The translations under genes were made by a program, and so were the position numbers. The notes beneath the pieces were generated by a model. That model was not told where the DNA came from. It made no database searches and worked only from the letters and a program-made list of their open reading frames with translations. From assembly GCA_017396555.1 (NCBI GenBank), contig JAFQLS010000044.1, positions 1 through 64,000 of the forward strand: 64,000 nt of DNA, written 5' to 3'. This DNA comes from Lachnospiraceae bacterium. GTDB lineage: Bacteria; Bacillota; Clostridia; Lachnospirales; Lachnospiraceae. This document shows positions 47,567 through 56,247 of the stretch, one piece after another (position 1 is the stretch's first letter; each line of letters begins with the position of its first letter).

Positions 47567-48826
47567 ATGAATAACAATTTATCTCTTTTATCTATATCAA
47601 GGGATATAACAAATACCATATCCCGCGCCTGTGTAATGATAGTGTTTTTTGTGTACTTTAGTGAAATTCTTGCTCAAACACCCGTGACCGGATACATTAG
47701 TATTATATTTATAATTGCTACCTGCTTCCTGGATTACTTTGCAAGAAAACGTTGTAAAAACATATTATTGTTTTTATCTATGTATATAGCAATGATTATT
47801 TTAATGTTTTTACTTCCGGTCAGTTCAAGCGAAAAGATAGTACTCGGAATATATCTTGCATTAACAGTGTTTTTAGCGATTAAATTCTGGATTTCAGAAG
47901 AAACCTCAAAAATGAAATGTGTGGTAGTATTTCCTACCGAACTGATAGTAATAATACTTCCAATATATTTTCACAGTTTGTACAGAATGTCCGACCGTGT
48001 AACTACATATATATTTGTTTTATCTCTTATATTTGTAGCATTAAATTTTGTAGACCAGTTTATGGAGAAACTGCTCACATATACGTTAAGCATTCCTTCC
48101 GGAAGTATATTTCCATTAAATAAAGTATTTGCTACCAATTTATCATCTATTATGATGGTATTGCTTATTGCAGGCTTAGTAATATTTGCAATATCTGATT
48201 TTACATATGGCGACGGAATAATACTAAATTTGTTAATGTCTTTAGCCTTATTATTTGGCAAATTGATTTCGGGATTTGGCAACCTTGTAACCAAATTCGA
48301 AATGGGCGGTGCTGACTATACTGAAGAAGAGACAACTACAGCACCCGGAAACCAGCTTGAAACTGATATTGGTGATTCACTCACAGCCAATCCTATAATA
48401 GCAGAGATATCAAGAATTCTTTCTATGGTTGTTTTGCTTGCTATAGTAATATTAGTTTTATATTTAATTTTTAAATTTATTTCTATGTATTTTAGAAAGA
48501 ATTCATCTGGTAATGATGTGGTTGAAAAAGTAGAAAAGGTTATTTCTGAAAAATCAAAAAAGACCACACGCAGCTTTAATCTGTTCAAAGCCAAAAACAA
48601 TAACGATAAGGTCAGACGCCTATACAAAAAAAAGATTTTAAGCTACAACAAAACATTTATTAATATCGACGATGCTGACACTCCAAAGGATTTACAAGAT
48701 AAAATCCATAATAAATCCGGAGACAACCTACGGGATTTAACGGTTATATACGAAGCTGCCAGATACGGAAATAATGTTATATCTAATTCAGAATTAGCTA
48801 TTGCTAAGAAGCTGACGAAAAAATAG
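47567..48826 (+). CDS. Membrane protein of the MoxR operon
   Basis: 419 aa with about nine membrane helices between residues 18 and 235 and one more near 283-305, then a basic cytoplasmic tail (about 315-419). The tail resembles a DUF4129-like domain with TPKDLQDKI and DLTVIYEAARYGN. In related operons this place is taken by a TgpA-type transglutaminase, but no such catalytic triad is visible here. Stop and terminator follow at once. Confidence 0.75.
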   Translation: MNNNLSLLSISRDITNTISRACVMIVFFVYFSEILAQTPVTGYISIIFIIATCFLDYFARKRCKNILLFLSMYIAMIILMFLLPVSSSEKIVLGIYLALTVFLAIKFWISEETSKMKCVVVFPTELIVIILPIYFHSLYRMSDRVTTYIFVLSLIFVALNFVDQFMEKLLTYTLSIPSGSIFPLNKVFATNLSSIMMVLLIAGLVIFAISDFTYGDGIILNLLMSLALLFGKLISGFGNLVTKFEMGGADYTEEETTTAPGNQLETDIGDSLTANPIIAEISRILSMVVLLAIVILVLYLIFKFISMYFRKNSSGNDVVEKVEKVISEKSKKTTRSFNLFKAKNNNDKVRRLYKKKILSYNKTFINIDDADTPKDLQDKIHNKSGDNLRDLTVIYEAARYGNNVISNSELAIAKKLTKK

Positions 48827-48852
48827 CGCCGCACCCTGCGACGCTATTTTTT
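48819..48852. terminator. Bidirectional terminator between the MoxR operon and the ABC system
   Basis: Stem AAATAGCG/CGCTATTT, partly inside the last codons of the plus-strand gene, followed by TTTTATTT. Confidence 0.8.
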
Positions 48853-48854
48853 AT

Positions 48855-49523
48855 TTAAGCCACAACCAAACCATCACTTATGGTAATTATTCTTGAACAA
48901 TTATTTGCAACCTCCTCATCATGTGTAACTATAAGCACAGTCTTTCCTTCTTTATTAAGCTTCACAAATATATCCATAATTTCCTTGGATGTTTTGGAAT
49001 CCAGTGCTCCTGTAGGCTCATCCGCAAGTAAAATCTGTGGTTCATTTATAATTGCTCTTGCGATTGCAACCCTTTGTTTCTGACCACCGGACAGCTCATT
49101 TACTTTCTTATTCTTAATATTGTATAAATCCACACTTTTTATAGCTTCTTCCGCCTTTCTAACAGTCAGGGAATGTTTTTCCTTAGAAATAATCATCGGA
49201 AGCATTACATTTTCCATAATGGTGTAGTTCTCAATCAATGCAAAATCCTGCATTACTAACCCCACATCTTTATTTCTAAATCCGGCTATCTGCTTATCAT
49301 TCATATCACCTATTTCCTTATCTCCAACCTTATAGCTGCCTGAGCTATATCCTGATATTCCGGCAATAATATTAAGCAGGGTACTTTTACCGGAACCGGA
49401 CTTACCTATTATTGCCACCAGTTCCCCCTTCTTTATTTCCACATTAATGCCCTTCAATGCTACAAATTCATTTGATTTCTTAGGATTGTATATCTTTTTT
49501 AAATCTTTAATTAATATATCCAT
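48855..49523 (-). CDS. ABC transporter ATPase, MacB/LolD type
   Basis: 222 aa, ATG at 49523 with GAGGAGG upstream. Walker A GKSGSGKST, signature ELSGGQKQRVAIARAI, Walker B ILLADEPTGALD, H-loop VTHDEE. The sequence is of the MacB/LolD/FtsE-like class that works with FtsX-type permeases. It follows both permeases in the operon. Confidence 0.92.
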   Translation of the reverse strand: MDILIKDLKKIYNPKKSNEFVALKGINVEIKKGELVAIIGKSGSGKSTLLNIIAGISGYSSGSYKVGDKEIGDMNDKQIAGFRNKDVGLVMQDFALIENYTIMENVMLPMIISKEKHSLTVRKAEEAIKSVDLYNIKNKKVNELSGGQKQRVAIARAIINEPQILLADEPTGALDSKTSKEIMDIFVKLNKEGKTVLIVTHDEEVANNCSRIITISDGLVVA

Positions 49524-49538
49524 AACTTTCATCCTCCT

Positions 49539-50753
49539 CTACTGCATTCTTACATTTCTTATTACTTCATCCGGAGTTACCTTCTTTAACATTCTATATG
49601 GTATAAAGGCACCAAACAAAATAAATACTATACCTATTAAAATTATCAATAAATGTTGTGAAACCCTAAATGTAATAAATATATATTTATTTATGTTTAA
49701 TAATTCAACTATATAGAATATTCCAAAAGAAATAGCATAACTAATTAAAAAATTAATTATATTTCTTACCGATGAAATCATAGATATCCTCTCCCAACGC
49801 ACTCCTAACATGTAATAAATGCTGTAGTTACATATAGCCTTCTGATTACACAGATATTCATAACCAAGAATAGAACTCATTATTAGCCCAACCACAGCAA
49901 TCATAATTGGTATATATGTAATTAAAACCGCATTTACTCTTTTTAGAGAATTATCATAAAACTGCTGCAAAGTACACAATTTTATAGAACCACTATTCAC
50001 ACCCATGTTATTACTCACATAATCCTTGATTAACTTCTCATTACTCTCCATTTCTTCATTGGTAATATCATTCTTATACTTTATTACTCCATTACCACAT
50101 GTATAATAAATCTCCCCATTTATCTTTGCCATTTCTTTCTCTGTGGTAACTAACACTATGTCATCGGGATTATTAGCATCAGGATATTTATTAACCAAAG
50201 TAGTATAATCCGTCTCCCTAGGATTTAATCCCCGCGCCTTATTTCCCGCATAAATATATTGATCAGGAGACAATATTCCTGAAATAAATATTTCACTAGT
50301 ATTACCATTATAATCATCAATTGTAATTGTATCTCCCGGCTTAATCCCTAACTTATTTGGAAATATGACGAAGCAGGGATATTCATTATTTGCAAATATG
50401 CTATCAACCCACACTCCCTCTTCTACAACGGGCTGTATATATCTTGACATAGCTTCATCGTATATATGAATCTGCAATGTACGATCTTCTTTTATATAGC
50501 TCATAAATGTTGTTTTTCCATAAATGGCTTTCTCCACTCCCGACAAGCTATCTATTACTTCCTCCGATATATTAAGTGCAAGAACACCCTTTGCATTAGC
50601 CTCTCTTTCACAAAACAGATTATACAGACCTGTTTGAGAAAACAATGTGGAGGATAATACAATAATGAGAACCATAATAAAAATAAGCTGCAACACTGTA
50701 ATAACATTTCTTCTGAAACTATGTATATACTCATAAATCGCCAACCTAAACAT
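49539..50753 (-). CDS. FtsX-like ABC permease (second)
   Basis: 404 aa. N-terminal membrane helix (about 18-40), a large outer domain (45-270) with the MacB-type repeat of beta strands, and three C-terminal helices (about 275-300, 325-350, 365-385). AAGGAGG start, which overlaps the end of the first permease by 8 bp. It probably forms a heterodimer with that protein. Confidence 0.82.
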   Translation of the reverse strand: MFRLAIYEYIHSFRRNVITVLQLIFIMVLIIVLSSTLFSQTGLYNLFCEREANAKGVLALNISEEVIDSLSGVEKAIYGKTTFMSYIKEDRTLQIHIYDEAMSRYIQPVVEEGVWVDSIFANNEYPCFVIFPNKLGIKPGDTITIDDYNGNTSEIFISGILSPDQYIYAGNKARGLNPRETDYTTLVNKYPDANNPDDIVLVTTEKEMAKINGEIYYTCGNGVIKYKNDITNEEMESNEKLIKDYVSNNMGVNSGSIKLCTLQQFYDNSLKRVNAVLITYIPIMIAVVGLIMSSILGYEYLCNQKAICNYSIYYMLGVRWERISMISSVRNIINFLISYAISFGIFYIVELLNINKYIFITFRVSQHLLIILIGIVFILFGAFIPYRMLKKVTPDEVIRNVRMQ

Positions 50754-51849
50754 AATACGACCTCCTTAACAAAGCAACCGGCTCTTTTTTGTTTATAACC
50801 ATTGACAATATTATGGAAGATATGGTTATAGTTGCAAAATAGGCGAGGGTTAATTTTGCAATAGTAGTGACATTGAATACCATATTAAAATATGTGAACG
50901 CCTCATCAAACCACAATTTTTTGCTTATGTAAAATATTCCACCACCCAGCATATAAGAAACGGTTGTTAAAATAAATATTTCTGCAAACAGGTATACGCA
51001 CATACTTCTATATGAACAGCCACATATCTGTATAATGGCATTTTTCCTTCTTCTCTTTTCTATAATGCTATTGTATACAATACATATATTAAGCGAGGAC
51101 ACTAACCCTATTAATATCACCACAATATTCATAGAATTAATCTCTTTCTTTCTAGATGCCTTATCAAGATATATCTCTTCTAGCTCAAGTAATTCTTCTC
51201 CATATACACTTTTCAGACTCTCAACGAAATGTTTGTAATCACTTTCTGTTGGTCTTTTGCTAAAACAGACACCCAGATGTACTATGCTTTTAATTTTATC
51301 CGGCATTGAATTAAGTGGAACATATACTATATCTGTTCCGCCAGGAATATCTGGATCAATACCTATTATTTCATATTCTTTCCCACTTATTGTAACCTTT
51401 TGTCCAATTTCAAAATTCGAAGTACCAACGGCTATAGCTTCTCCGCTAATATAATCCTCATGAGTAAATATTTTTGATTGAGTATCACTACCCAAGTACT
51501 CTGGAATCGTAATCTTACCATTTTCATATCCATTATAGGATATAACTCCAAAATCCTCCCCGAAACCCAAGATAGATATGCCCTCTATCTTATCGTCTGA
51601 CTTCTCCATAACTTTACCAATAACTTTTCTCATATTATTAACATCTCTTGTTTTATCCTCAACAATAAAACCTGTGCTAAAAACATAAGTATCCAGCGAC
51701 ATATCTGCCCTCTCCTCCTGATAATTTCGAAGCAGACCATATACAAAGAATACTGAAAATGCTGATAAAATCTGGAGAAAAATAAAGACAAAGAAAATAT
51801 CTCTTGAAGTTGTAAAAAAATCCATGAAATTCTTTTTAATAACGTACAT
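50746..51849 (-). CDS. FtsX-like ABC permease (first)
   Basis: 367 aa with the same topology as its partner: one N-terminal helix (about 15-38), an outer domain (40-225) and three C-terminal helices (about 230-250, 280-300, 325-348). GGAGG start at 51849. Together with the second permease and the ATPase it makes a three-gene mechanotransmission or export system; substrate unknown. Confidence 0.82.
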   Translation of the reverse strand: MYVIKKNFMDFFTTSRDIFFVFIFLQILSAFSVFFVYGLLRNYQEERADMSLDTYVFSTGFIVEDKTRDVNNMRKVIGKVMEKSDDKIEGISILGFGEDFGVISYNGYENGKITIPEYLGSDTQSKIFTHEDYISGEAIAVGTSNFEIGQKVTISGKEYEIIGIDPDIPGGTDIVYVPLNSMPDKIKSIVHLGVCFSKRPTESDYKHFVESLKSVYGEELLELEEIYLDKASRKKEINSMNIVVILIGLVSSLNICIVYNSIIEKRRRKNAIIQICGCSYRSMCVYLFAEIFILTTVSYMLGGGIFYISKKLWFDEAFTYFNMVFNVTTIAKLTLAYFATITISSIILSMVINKKEPVALLRRSYYV

Positions 51850-51987
51850 ACTTGCCTCCTCCTAACACTTTTTGTTGTATTCTATTGTAGGGATTTAATT
51901 ATTTAGATTCAATTACACAAACGTTTAAGATTTTATTAAGATGATATTATTAAAATAAATATCATTTATAAAGGAGAGCAATATACA

Positions 51988-52920
51988 ATGAACGATGTAA
52001 AAAAAACTACAAAATCTTATCTTTGCTATTGTAAAAATCAAAAAAGGCTTGATGATAAAACGATAAAAGCATATAAAGCCGACCTCTATCAATTTATTGA
52101 CCATTTATCCTCAAATAGTATTCAAGATATATCTTCGGATGTTCTTGAACAATATATAGCATTACTTCATCAAAGCTACAAACCCAAAACTTCTAAACGA
52201 AAAATAGCATCAATAAAAGCATTTTTTAAATATCTGGAATATAAGGACATTATTATTATTAATCCTTTTAACAAGCTCAATATAAAGTTTAGAGAGCCAA
52301 TTATTTTGCCAAAAACAATACCTCTATCCACTATCGAAATTCTTTTATCAACTATGTATAAACAATTTTATTCATCTACTACCCTTCACAAGCAAAGAAC
52401 TTGTCTAAGAGATATTGCAGTCATTGAACTTCTATTTGCTACAGGAATTAGAATATCCGAATTATGTTCACTTAAAATAGAGGATGTAAATCTTCAGACA
52501 AGAAGCATCTTGATATTCGGTAAAGGAAAAAAGGAGCGATTACTACATATAGGAAATGATGATGTTTTCAAGATATTAAATGAGTATTATGAAGAGTTTT
52601 TTACAGAGATTAATCTATGTAGACATTTTTTTGCAAACACATCCGGTTTGCCTCTGTCAGACCAGAGTGTTCGTCGTATGATACGTAAATATTCCTCTCT
52701 TGCATCAATTGATATGCGTATTACACCTCATATGTTTAGACACACCTTCGCCACAAGCCTCCTTGAAGCTGATGTGGACATTCGCTATATTCAAGAAATG
52801 CTAGGACACAGTTCTATTAATGTCACGGAAATATATACGCATGTTGCACTTTCAAAGCAGATTGATATTCTGAGTACTAAACATCCTAGGAAGGGATTTA
52901 GGGTAAGAAGTGACGGATAA
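51988..52920 (+). CDS. Tyrosine recombinase (probable DNA invertase)
   Basis: 310 aa. N-terminal SAM-like core-binding domain (about 5-95) and catalytic domain with all key residues: Arg155 in ATGIRISELC, Lys near 179, His248 and Arg251 in HMFRHTF, His274 in LGHSS and Tyr283 in EIYTH. XerC/D-like length. AAGGAGAG start. The stop codon lies inside the left arm of the 45-bp inverted repeat, so the recombinase is adjacent to its likely target. The 138 bp upstream hold the promoter and an AT-rich palindrome around 51945. Confidence 0.92.
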   Translation: MNDVKKTTKSYLCYCKNQKRLDDKTIKAYKADLYQFIDHLSSNSIQDISSDVLEQYIALLHQSYKPKTSKRKIASIKAFFKYLEYKDIIIINPFNKLNIKFREPIILPKTIPLSTIEILLSTMYKQFYSSTTLHKQRTCLRDIAVIELLFATGIRISELCSLKIEDVNLQTRSILIFGKGKKERLLHIGNDDVFKILNEYYEEFFTEINLCRHFFANTSGLPLSDQSVRRMIRKYSSLASIDMRITPHMFRHTFATSLLEADVDIRYIQEMLGHSSINVTEIYTHVALSKQIDILSTKHPRKGFRVRSDG

Positions 52921-52943
52921 TTTTTAGTTATCCGTCACTTTTT
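52908..52943 (+). terminator. Terminator of the recombinase gene spanning the inversion junction
   Basis: Perfect 13-bp stem 52908-52920/52928-52940, 7-base loop, five T. The first arm is recombinase coding sequence outside the inverted repeat and the second lies inside it, so the terminator is rebuilt in either orientation. Confidence 0.75.
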
Positions 52944-52961
52944 GAGTGTTCAATTAGAAAG
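52917..52961 (+). repeat. Left arm of the 45-bp inverted repeat
   Basis: Identical, base for base, to the reverse complement of 56192-56236. It starts in the recombinase stop codon and ends 21 bp before the TIR-GNAT start. The middle contains CACTTTTTGAGTG, a small palindrome with CACT/AGTG arms and a 5-bp centre that could be the crossover core. Confidence 0.95.
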
Positions 52962-52982
52962 AAGAAATAAGAGGTTCAAGAT

Positions 52983-54461
52983 ATGTTTGATGTTTTTATA
53001 TCTCATTCGTCAAAAGATAAAGAAGAAATAGTATATCAATTAGTCCAGCAATTAGAGCGACGAAATATAAATGTATGGTTAGATGCAAATGAAATATTAG
53101 CTGGCGACACAATATTGAGTGCCGTTGAAAAGGGAATATCATCGGCACTATGTACAGTTCTTATTATTACGCCTGCTTTTTTTGAAAGTTTTTGGACCCC
53201 GATAGAAATTGGTCTTACTTTAAATAAACACAGTGAACATATTATCATTCCGATTTTGTGTAATGTAGCCGAAGCAGATATTGCACAAAAATTTCCTATG
53301 CTATTAACTTTAAAATATCTTAAACTTGATACTTATAACATTCATAAATGCGCAGAGGAGTTATGTAATAATATTATTAAAATAAAGGAAAAAAAACTTG
53401 CAAACTATACGGAAATCTCATTTAAAAAAGCGGTCAAAAAGTTTAATTCTTGCGATACGCCTGCTGCTAATACTGTAAGCATATTAGTAAGTGAATACGA
53501 ACAAATAGTTGAGATTAATGTTCGTGCTGCTGTTTTACATGCATCTCAAATCTCTAATACCATTATTAGCGACCTATATGAGCGATTGCCGATTAAAGAA
53601 ACATCTGTTGATACAATAATTGACAAATTAAACATGATAAAGGCATCTTCCATAGGGTTAAATGAAAACATATATGAACATTTAAAACTTTTGAGTACGC
53701 CTGCATTAGATACAAGTATGTCCTTGCTTACTAATGATAGCGACAGAAAAAAACTTGCAGAAATGAGCATTACAGCAGTTCTTGAATGGTATTCAAAATA
53801 TTTATTGCATAATAAAATAATTCCACGTGACAGTTTTGAAATTGTATGGTCAGATGAATTAACGTATAACGATTTTGTCACAATGTATGAAATTGATAAG
53901 CTTGTACTTAGAGAAGATTTAATTGCCCCACCACAAATTACATATGCGTGGTATCAATACAACAATTATACTCATATTGCAATCCGTAGTACTATAACAA
54001 ATAAAATTGTTGGTTACTTTACTGTTCTTCCGGTTACGGATCAGCTTTATTTAGAAATTCAATCAGGATACTTTAAAGATAATGATTTGACTACGGATAA
54101 TTTACGAAAATATGATGTACCAGATTTTTATAAATTATATATTGCCTGTGTTTGCATACATCCAGATTATCAAAACACTACTGCTTTTAATAAATTATAT
54201 AATGCATTACTTAAAATGATGATGGAATTAGCAGTTGAAAGGGAGATATATGTTACTAATATTATTACAGAAGCATCCACCTTACAAGGTGAAAAATTTT
54301 GTAAGATATTAGGTTTAAAGCGTTTACTTAATACACAAATTGATACAAAAATATATGGTGCAACATTATTACCACCCTCTTGGCAGCTTAGATCTTCTTT
54401 TGGAAGTAAATTGATGAAGTATTATAAAGAAAAATACGAGGAATTAAAAGAACTTTTCTAA
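52983..54461 (+). CDS. TIR-GNAT fusion protein
   Basis: 492 aa. TIR domain at 1-130: FDVFISHSSKD, ANEILAGDTI, and Glu75 in SFWTPIEIGL, the position of the NADase Glu. A helical middle (about 140-290) follows. The C-terminus (about 310-480) is a GNAT acetyltransferase with IVGYFTVLPV and VCIHPDYQN. Bacterial TIR domains commonly cleave NAD during phage defence; fusion to GNAT is rare and may sense or modify a small molecule. GAGG start site. Inside the invertible segment. Confidence 0.88.
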   Translation: MFDVFISHSSKDKEEIVYQLVQQLERRNINVWLDANEILAGDTILSAVEKGISSALCTVLIITPAFFESFWTPIEIGLTLNKHSEHIIIPILCNVAEADIAQKFPMLLTLKYLKLDTYNIHKCAEELCNNIIKIKEKKLANYTEISFKKAVKKFNSCDTPAANTVSILVSEYEQIVEINVRAAVLHASQISNTIISDLYERLPIKETSVDTIIDKLNMIKASSIGLNENIYEHLKLLSTPALDTSMSLLTNDSDRKKLAEMSITAVLEWYSKYLLHNKIIPRDSFEIVWSDELTYNDFVTMYEIDKLVLREDLIAPPQITYAWYQYNNYTHIAIRSTITNKIVGYFTVLPVTDQLYLEIQSGYFKDNDLTTDNLRKYDVPDFYKLYIACVCIHPDYQNTTAFNKLYNALLKMMMELAVEREIYVTNIITEASTLQGEKFCKILGLKRLLNTQIDTKIYGATLLPPSWQLRSSFGSKLMKYYKEKYEELKELF

Positions 54462-54466
54462 AATAA

Positions 54467-54504
54467 CAAAGCGGTATCAGATTTCGAAATCTGATACCGC
54501 TTTG
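54467..54504. terminator. Perfect 38-bp palindrome, bidirectional terminator
   Basis: Nineteen bases on each side of 54485/54486 are exact complements, with AAAGCGG/CCGCTTT ends giving A and T tracts in both directions. It insulates the convergent cassettes and would work equally after inversion. Confidence 0.88.
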
Positions 54505-54521
54505 TTTATTGGATATTTACA

Positions 54522-55046
54522 TCATCTACCCCTTGAGAGTCTTAACAATAAATTTTCAAAGTTAACGGATACAGATTTCATTTCTTGCATCGCCTCTTCT
54601 TGGGTTAATTTGTCTTTAGACAATATGATAGTAGCACAACTTATTTGGTTATCTGAATCGTATGACAACCAATATCCATGAAGTTTATTCCTCATGTTAT
54701 ATGCACTGTAATCTAATCGAATGCAAGATGTTTCTTTTCTTGATTCAATTGATGTACTTTGAATCATTAAAAGATGATTATTTTCTATTTGAATTGTACC
54801 TCTATATGTTAATCCATTTTCATATAATGTGGTTTTGTAAAGAGAAAATATACCTTTATTAATTTCAACTAATCCTTCAAATATTTTAGGACAGGAATTA
54901 TCTGTCATTAAAGAATAAGAATACCATTGGCTACACAAATTATCATGTTTTGTTCGCTGATATATGTATTTTATGACTTTTATAGTATAAGGTAATAGTA
55001 AACCAATGATTGCGCTTATGATAGAACCAAGAATTAAATCTTTCAT
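54522..55046 (-). CDS. Membrane-anchored beta-rich protein, unknown
   Basis: 174 aa. One N-terminal membrane helix (about 5-27) followed by a cytoplasmic, mostly beta domain (35-160) with FEGLVEINKGIFSLYKTTLYENGLTYRGTIQIENNHL and HGYWLSYDSDNQISCATIILSKD. The layout resembles membrane-anchored beta-barrel effectors of some antiphage systems, but no homology can be claimed. GAGGAGG start, 15 bp after the radical SAM gene. Confidence 0.65.
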   Translation of the reverse strand: MKDLILGSIISAIIGLLLPYTIKVIKYIYQRTKHDNLCSQWYSYSLMTDNSCPKIFEGLVEINKGIFSLYKTTLYENGLTYRGTIQIENNHLLMIQSTSIESRKETSCIRLDYSAYNMRNKLHGYWLSYDSDNQISCATIILSKDKLTQEEAMQEMKSVSVNFENLLLRLSRGR

Positions 55047-55061
55047 AATTACCTCCTCAAA

Positions 55062-56147
55062 TCATGGTGTAAATTCCGTATATTCCAATATCCAATGTTC
55101 CAACTCTTTTCGAAAAGAGGCGTTTTGATTAATTATTTGTTCTAATCGTGATTTATTATCTAAAAATAATTTAAACATAGCTTGGTTCATTTGACAGTAA
55201 TCATTAATATGTTCTCTTGAGAATTCAATATGCATTCGACCACATCTTCCCATACATATTGAACGATAAATACAGTCCCTACACTTAAATTCTTCCAGTT
55301 TATGATGGGGTAAAGTTATGCCCTTACTAATATCTCCCATATAATGGGCATTCCCTTCAACGTTATCACTACATGCATAACATTTTCCATCCGTTTGTAC
55401 ATAAACCATACCTCGACTATAGCCACACGAAAATTCATTGTCATCACGATCATGGAAAAACATAAATTTTAATACAGCCATAAATGGAATATATTTAAAC
55501 ATAATTCCTTGTTCGAGATAATTTATCCAATATTCAAAAGTCCTTTGTATTTCATATATATAGGTATTTTTAAATATTTTTGTATTGTTGAATTCAGGGC
55601 AATTTTCTATTTGCCAATATACAAAATCAAAGAAATTACTTACTTGCAAAAGTTCTGTAAATATACTTGTTTTTTCTGTCACAGTCAAGCGGGCAATAAT
55701 AGGGATATCTCTCCTTGTTTTTATAGCCAAAGCATTATCAACAATTGTAGAAAAATAGCTTGGATATAATATATGGTGTGGAATTTTTTCATAATTTATA
55801 GAAAACATAATAAGTGATAAATCATTTAAAATATTTTCTGGTAAAACATCCAGACGTAATCCATTAGTATGAAGAACAAATTTTAAAGAGTAAGTCGATA
55901 GTTGCTTTTTTGCAATGTTAATAAGAGCTTCTATATCATCGTATTCCAATGAAGGTTCGCCACCAAAAAAATAAATTGAAATTTCATCATCATTGGTTTG
56001 TTTCTGAGTTCTTTTAATGAAATCTATAAGATTTTCATATGAATATGTAGGTTTTATAGGCAATTTATTTTTTTCGCAGTCTAATAAAACTGAGCAATAT
56101 TCACACATTAAATTACAGTCATTTGTCATATATACAAAATATTCCAT
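55062..56147 (-). CDS. Radical SAM enzyme with SPASM domain
   Basis: 361 aa. CNLMCEYC (Cys11, 15, 18) binds the SAM-cleaving cluster, and FFGGEPS is the GGEP motif. The C-terminus has the SPASM cysteines in CGYSRGMVYVQTDGKCYAC and CRDCIYRSICMGRCGRMH plus a final YC. Such enzymes modify peptides or proteins. No short precursor peptide gene is nearby, so its substrate could be the neighbouring 174-aa protein or a distant protein. GGAG start. Confidence 0.9.
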   Translation of the reverse strand: MEYFVYMTNDCNLMCEYCSVLLDCEKNKLPIKPTYSYENLIDFIKRTQKQTNDDEISIYFFGGEPSLEYDDIEALINIAKKQLSTYSLKFVLHTNGLRLDVLPENILNDLSLIMFSINYEKIPHHILYPSYFSTIVDNALAIKTRRDIPIIARLTVTEKTSIFTELLQVSNFFDFVYWQIENCPEFNNTKIFKNTYIYEIQRTFEYWINYLEQGIMFKYIPFMAVLKFMFFHDRDDNEFSCGYSRGMVYVQTDGKCYACSDNVEGNAHYMGDISKGITLPHHKLEEFKCRDCIYRSICMGRCGRMHIEFSREHINDYCQMNQAMFKLFLDNKSRLEQIINQNASFRKELEHWILEYTEFTP

Positions 56148-56191
56148 AGCCTTTCTCCTTTTGAATATACTTAATATTTTTTTACAAATTA

Positions 56192-56236
56192 CTTTCTAAT
56201 TGAACACTCAAAAAGTGACGGATAACTAAAAATTAT
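56192..56236 (-). repeat. Right arm of the 45-bp inverted repeat
   Basis: Exact reverse complement of 52917-52961, lying between the radical SAM gene and the ABC permease gene. Sequence outside the arm differs from the left flank, so the match ends sharply at both sides. Confidence 0.95.
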
Positions 56237-56247
56237 TGTTTACTTTT

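Noticed and set aside
46436..48826. TgpA-type transglutaminase in the MoxR operon
   Set aside because: The third protein has helices and a basic tail but no Cys-His-Asp transglutaminase motif.
51988..56236. Integrative element inserted at a tRNA or gene by the tyrosine recombinase
   Set aside because: No tRNA, no direct attachment repeats, no excisionase or transfer genes; the repeats are inverted, which fits inversion rather than excision.
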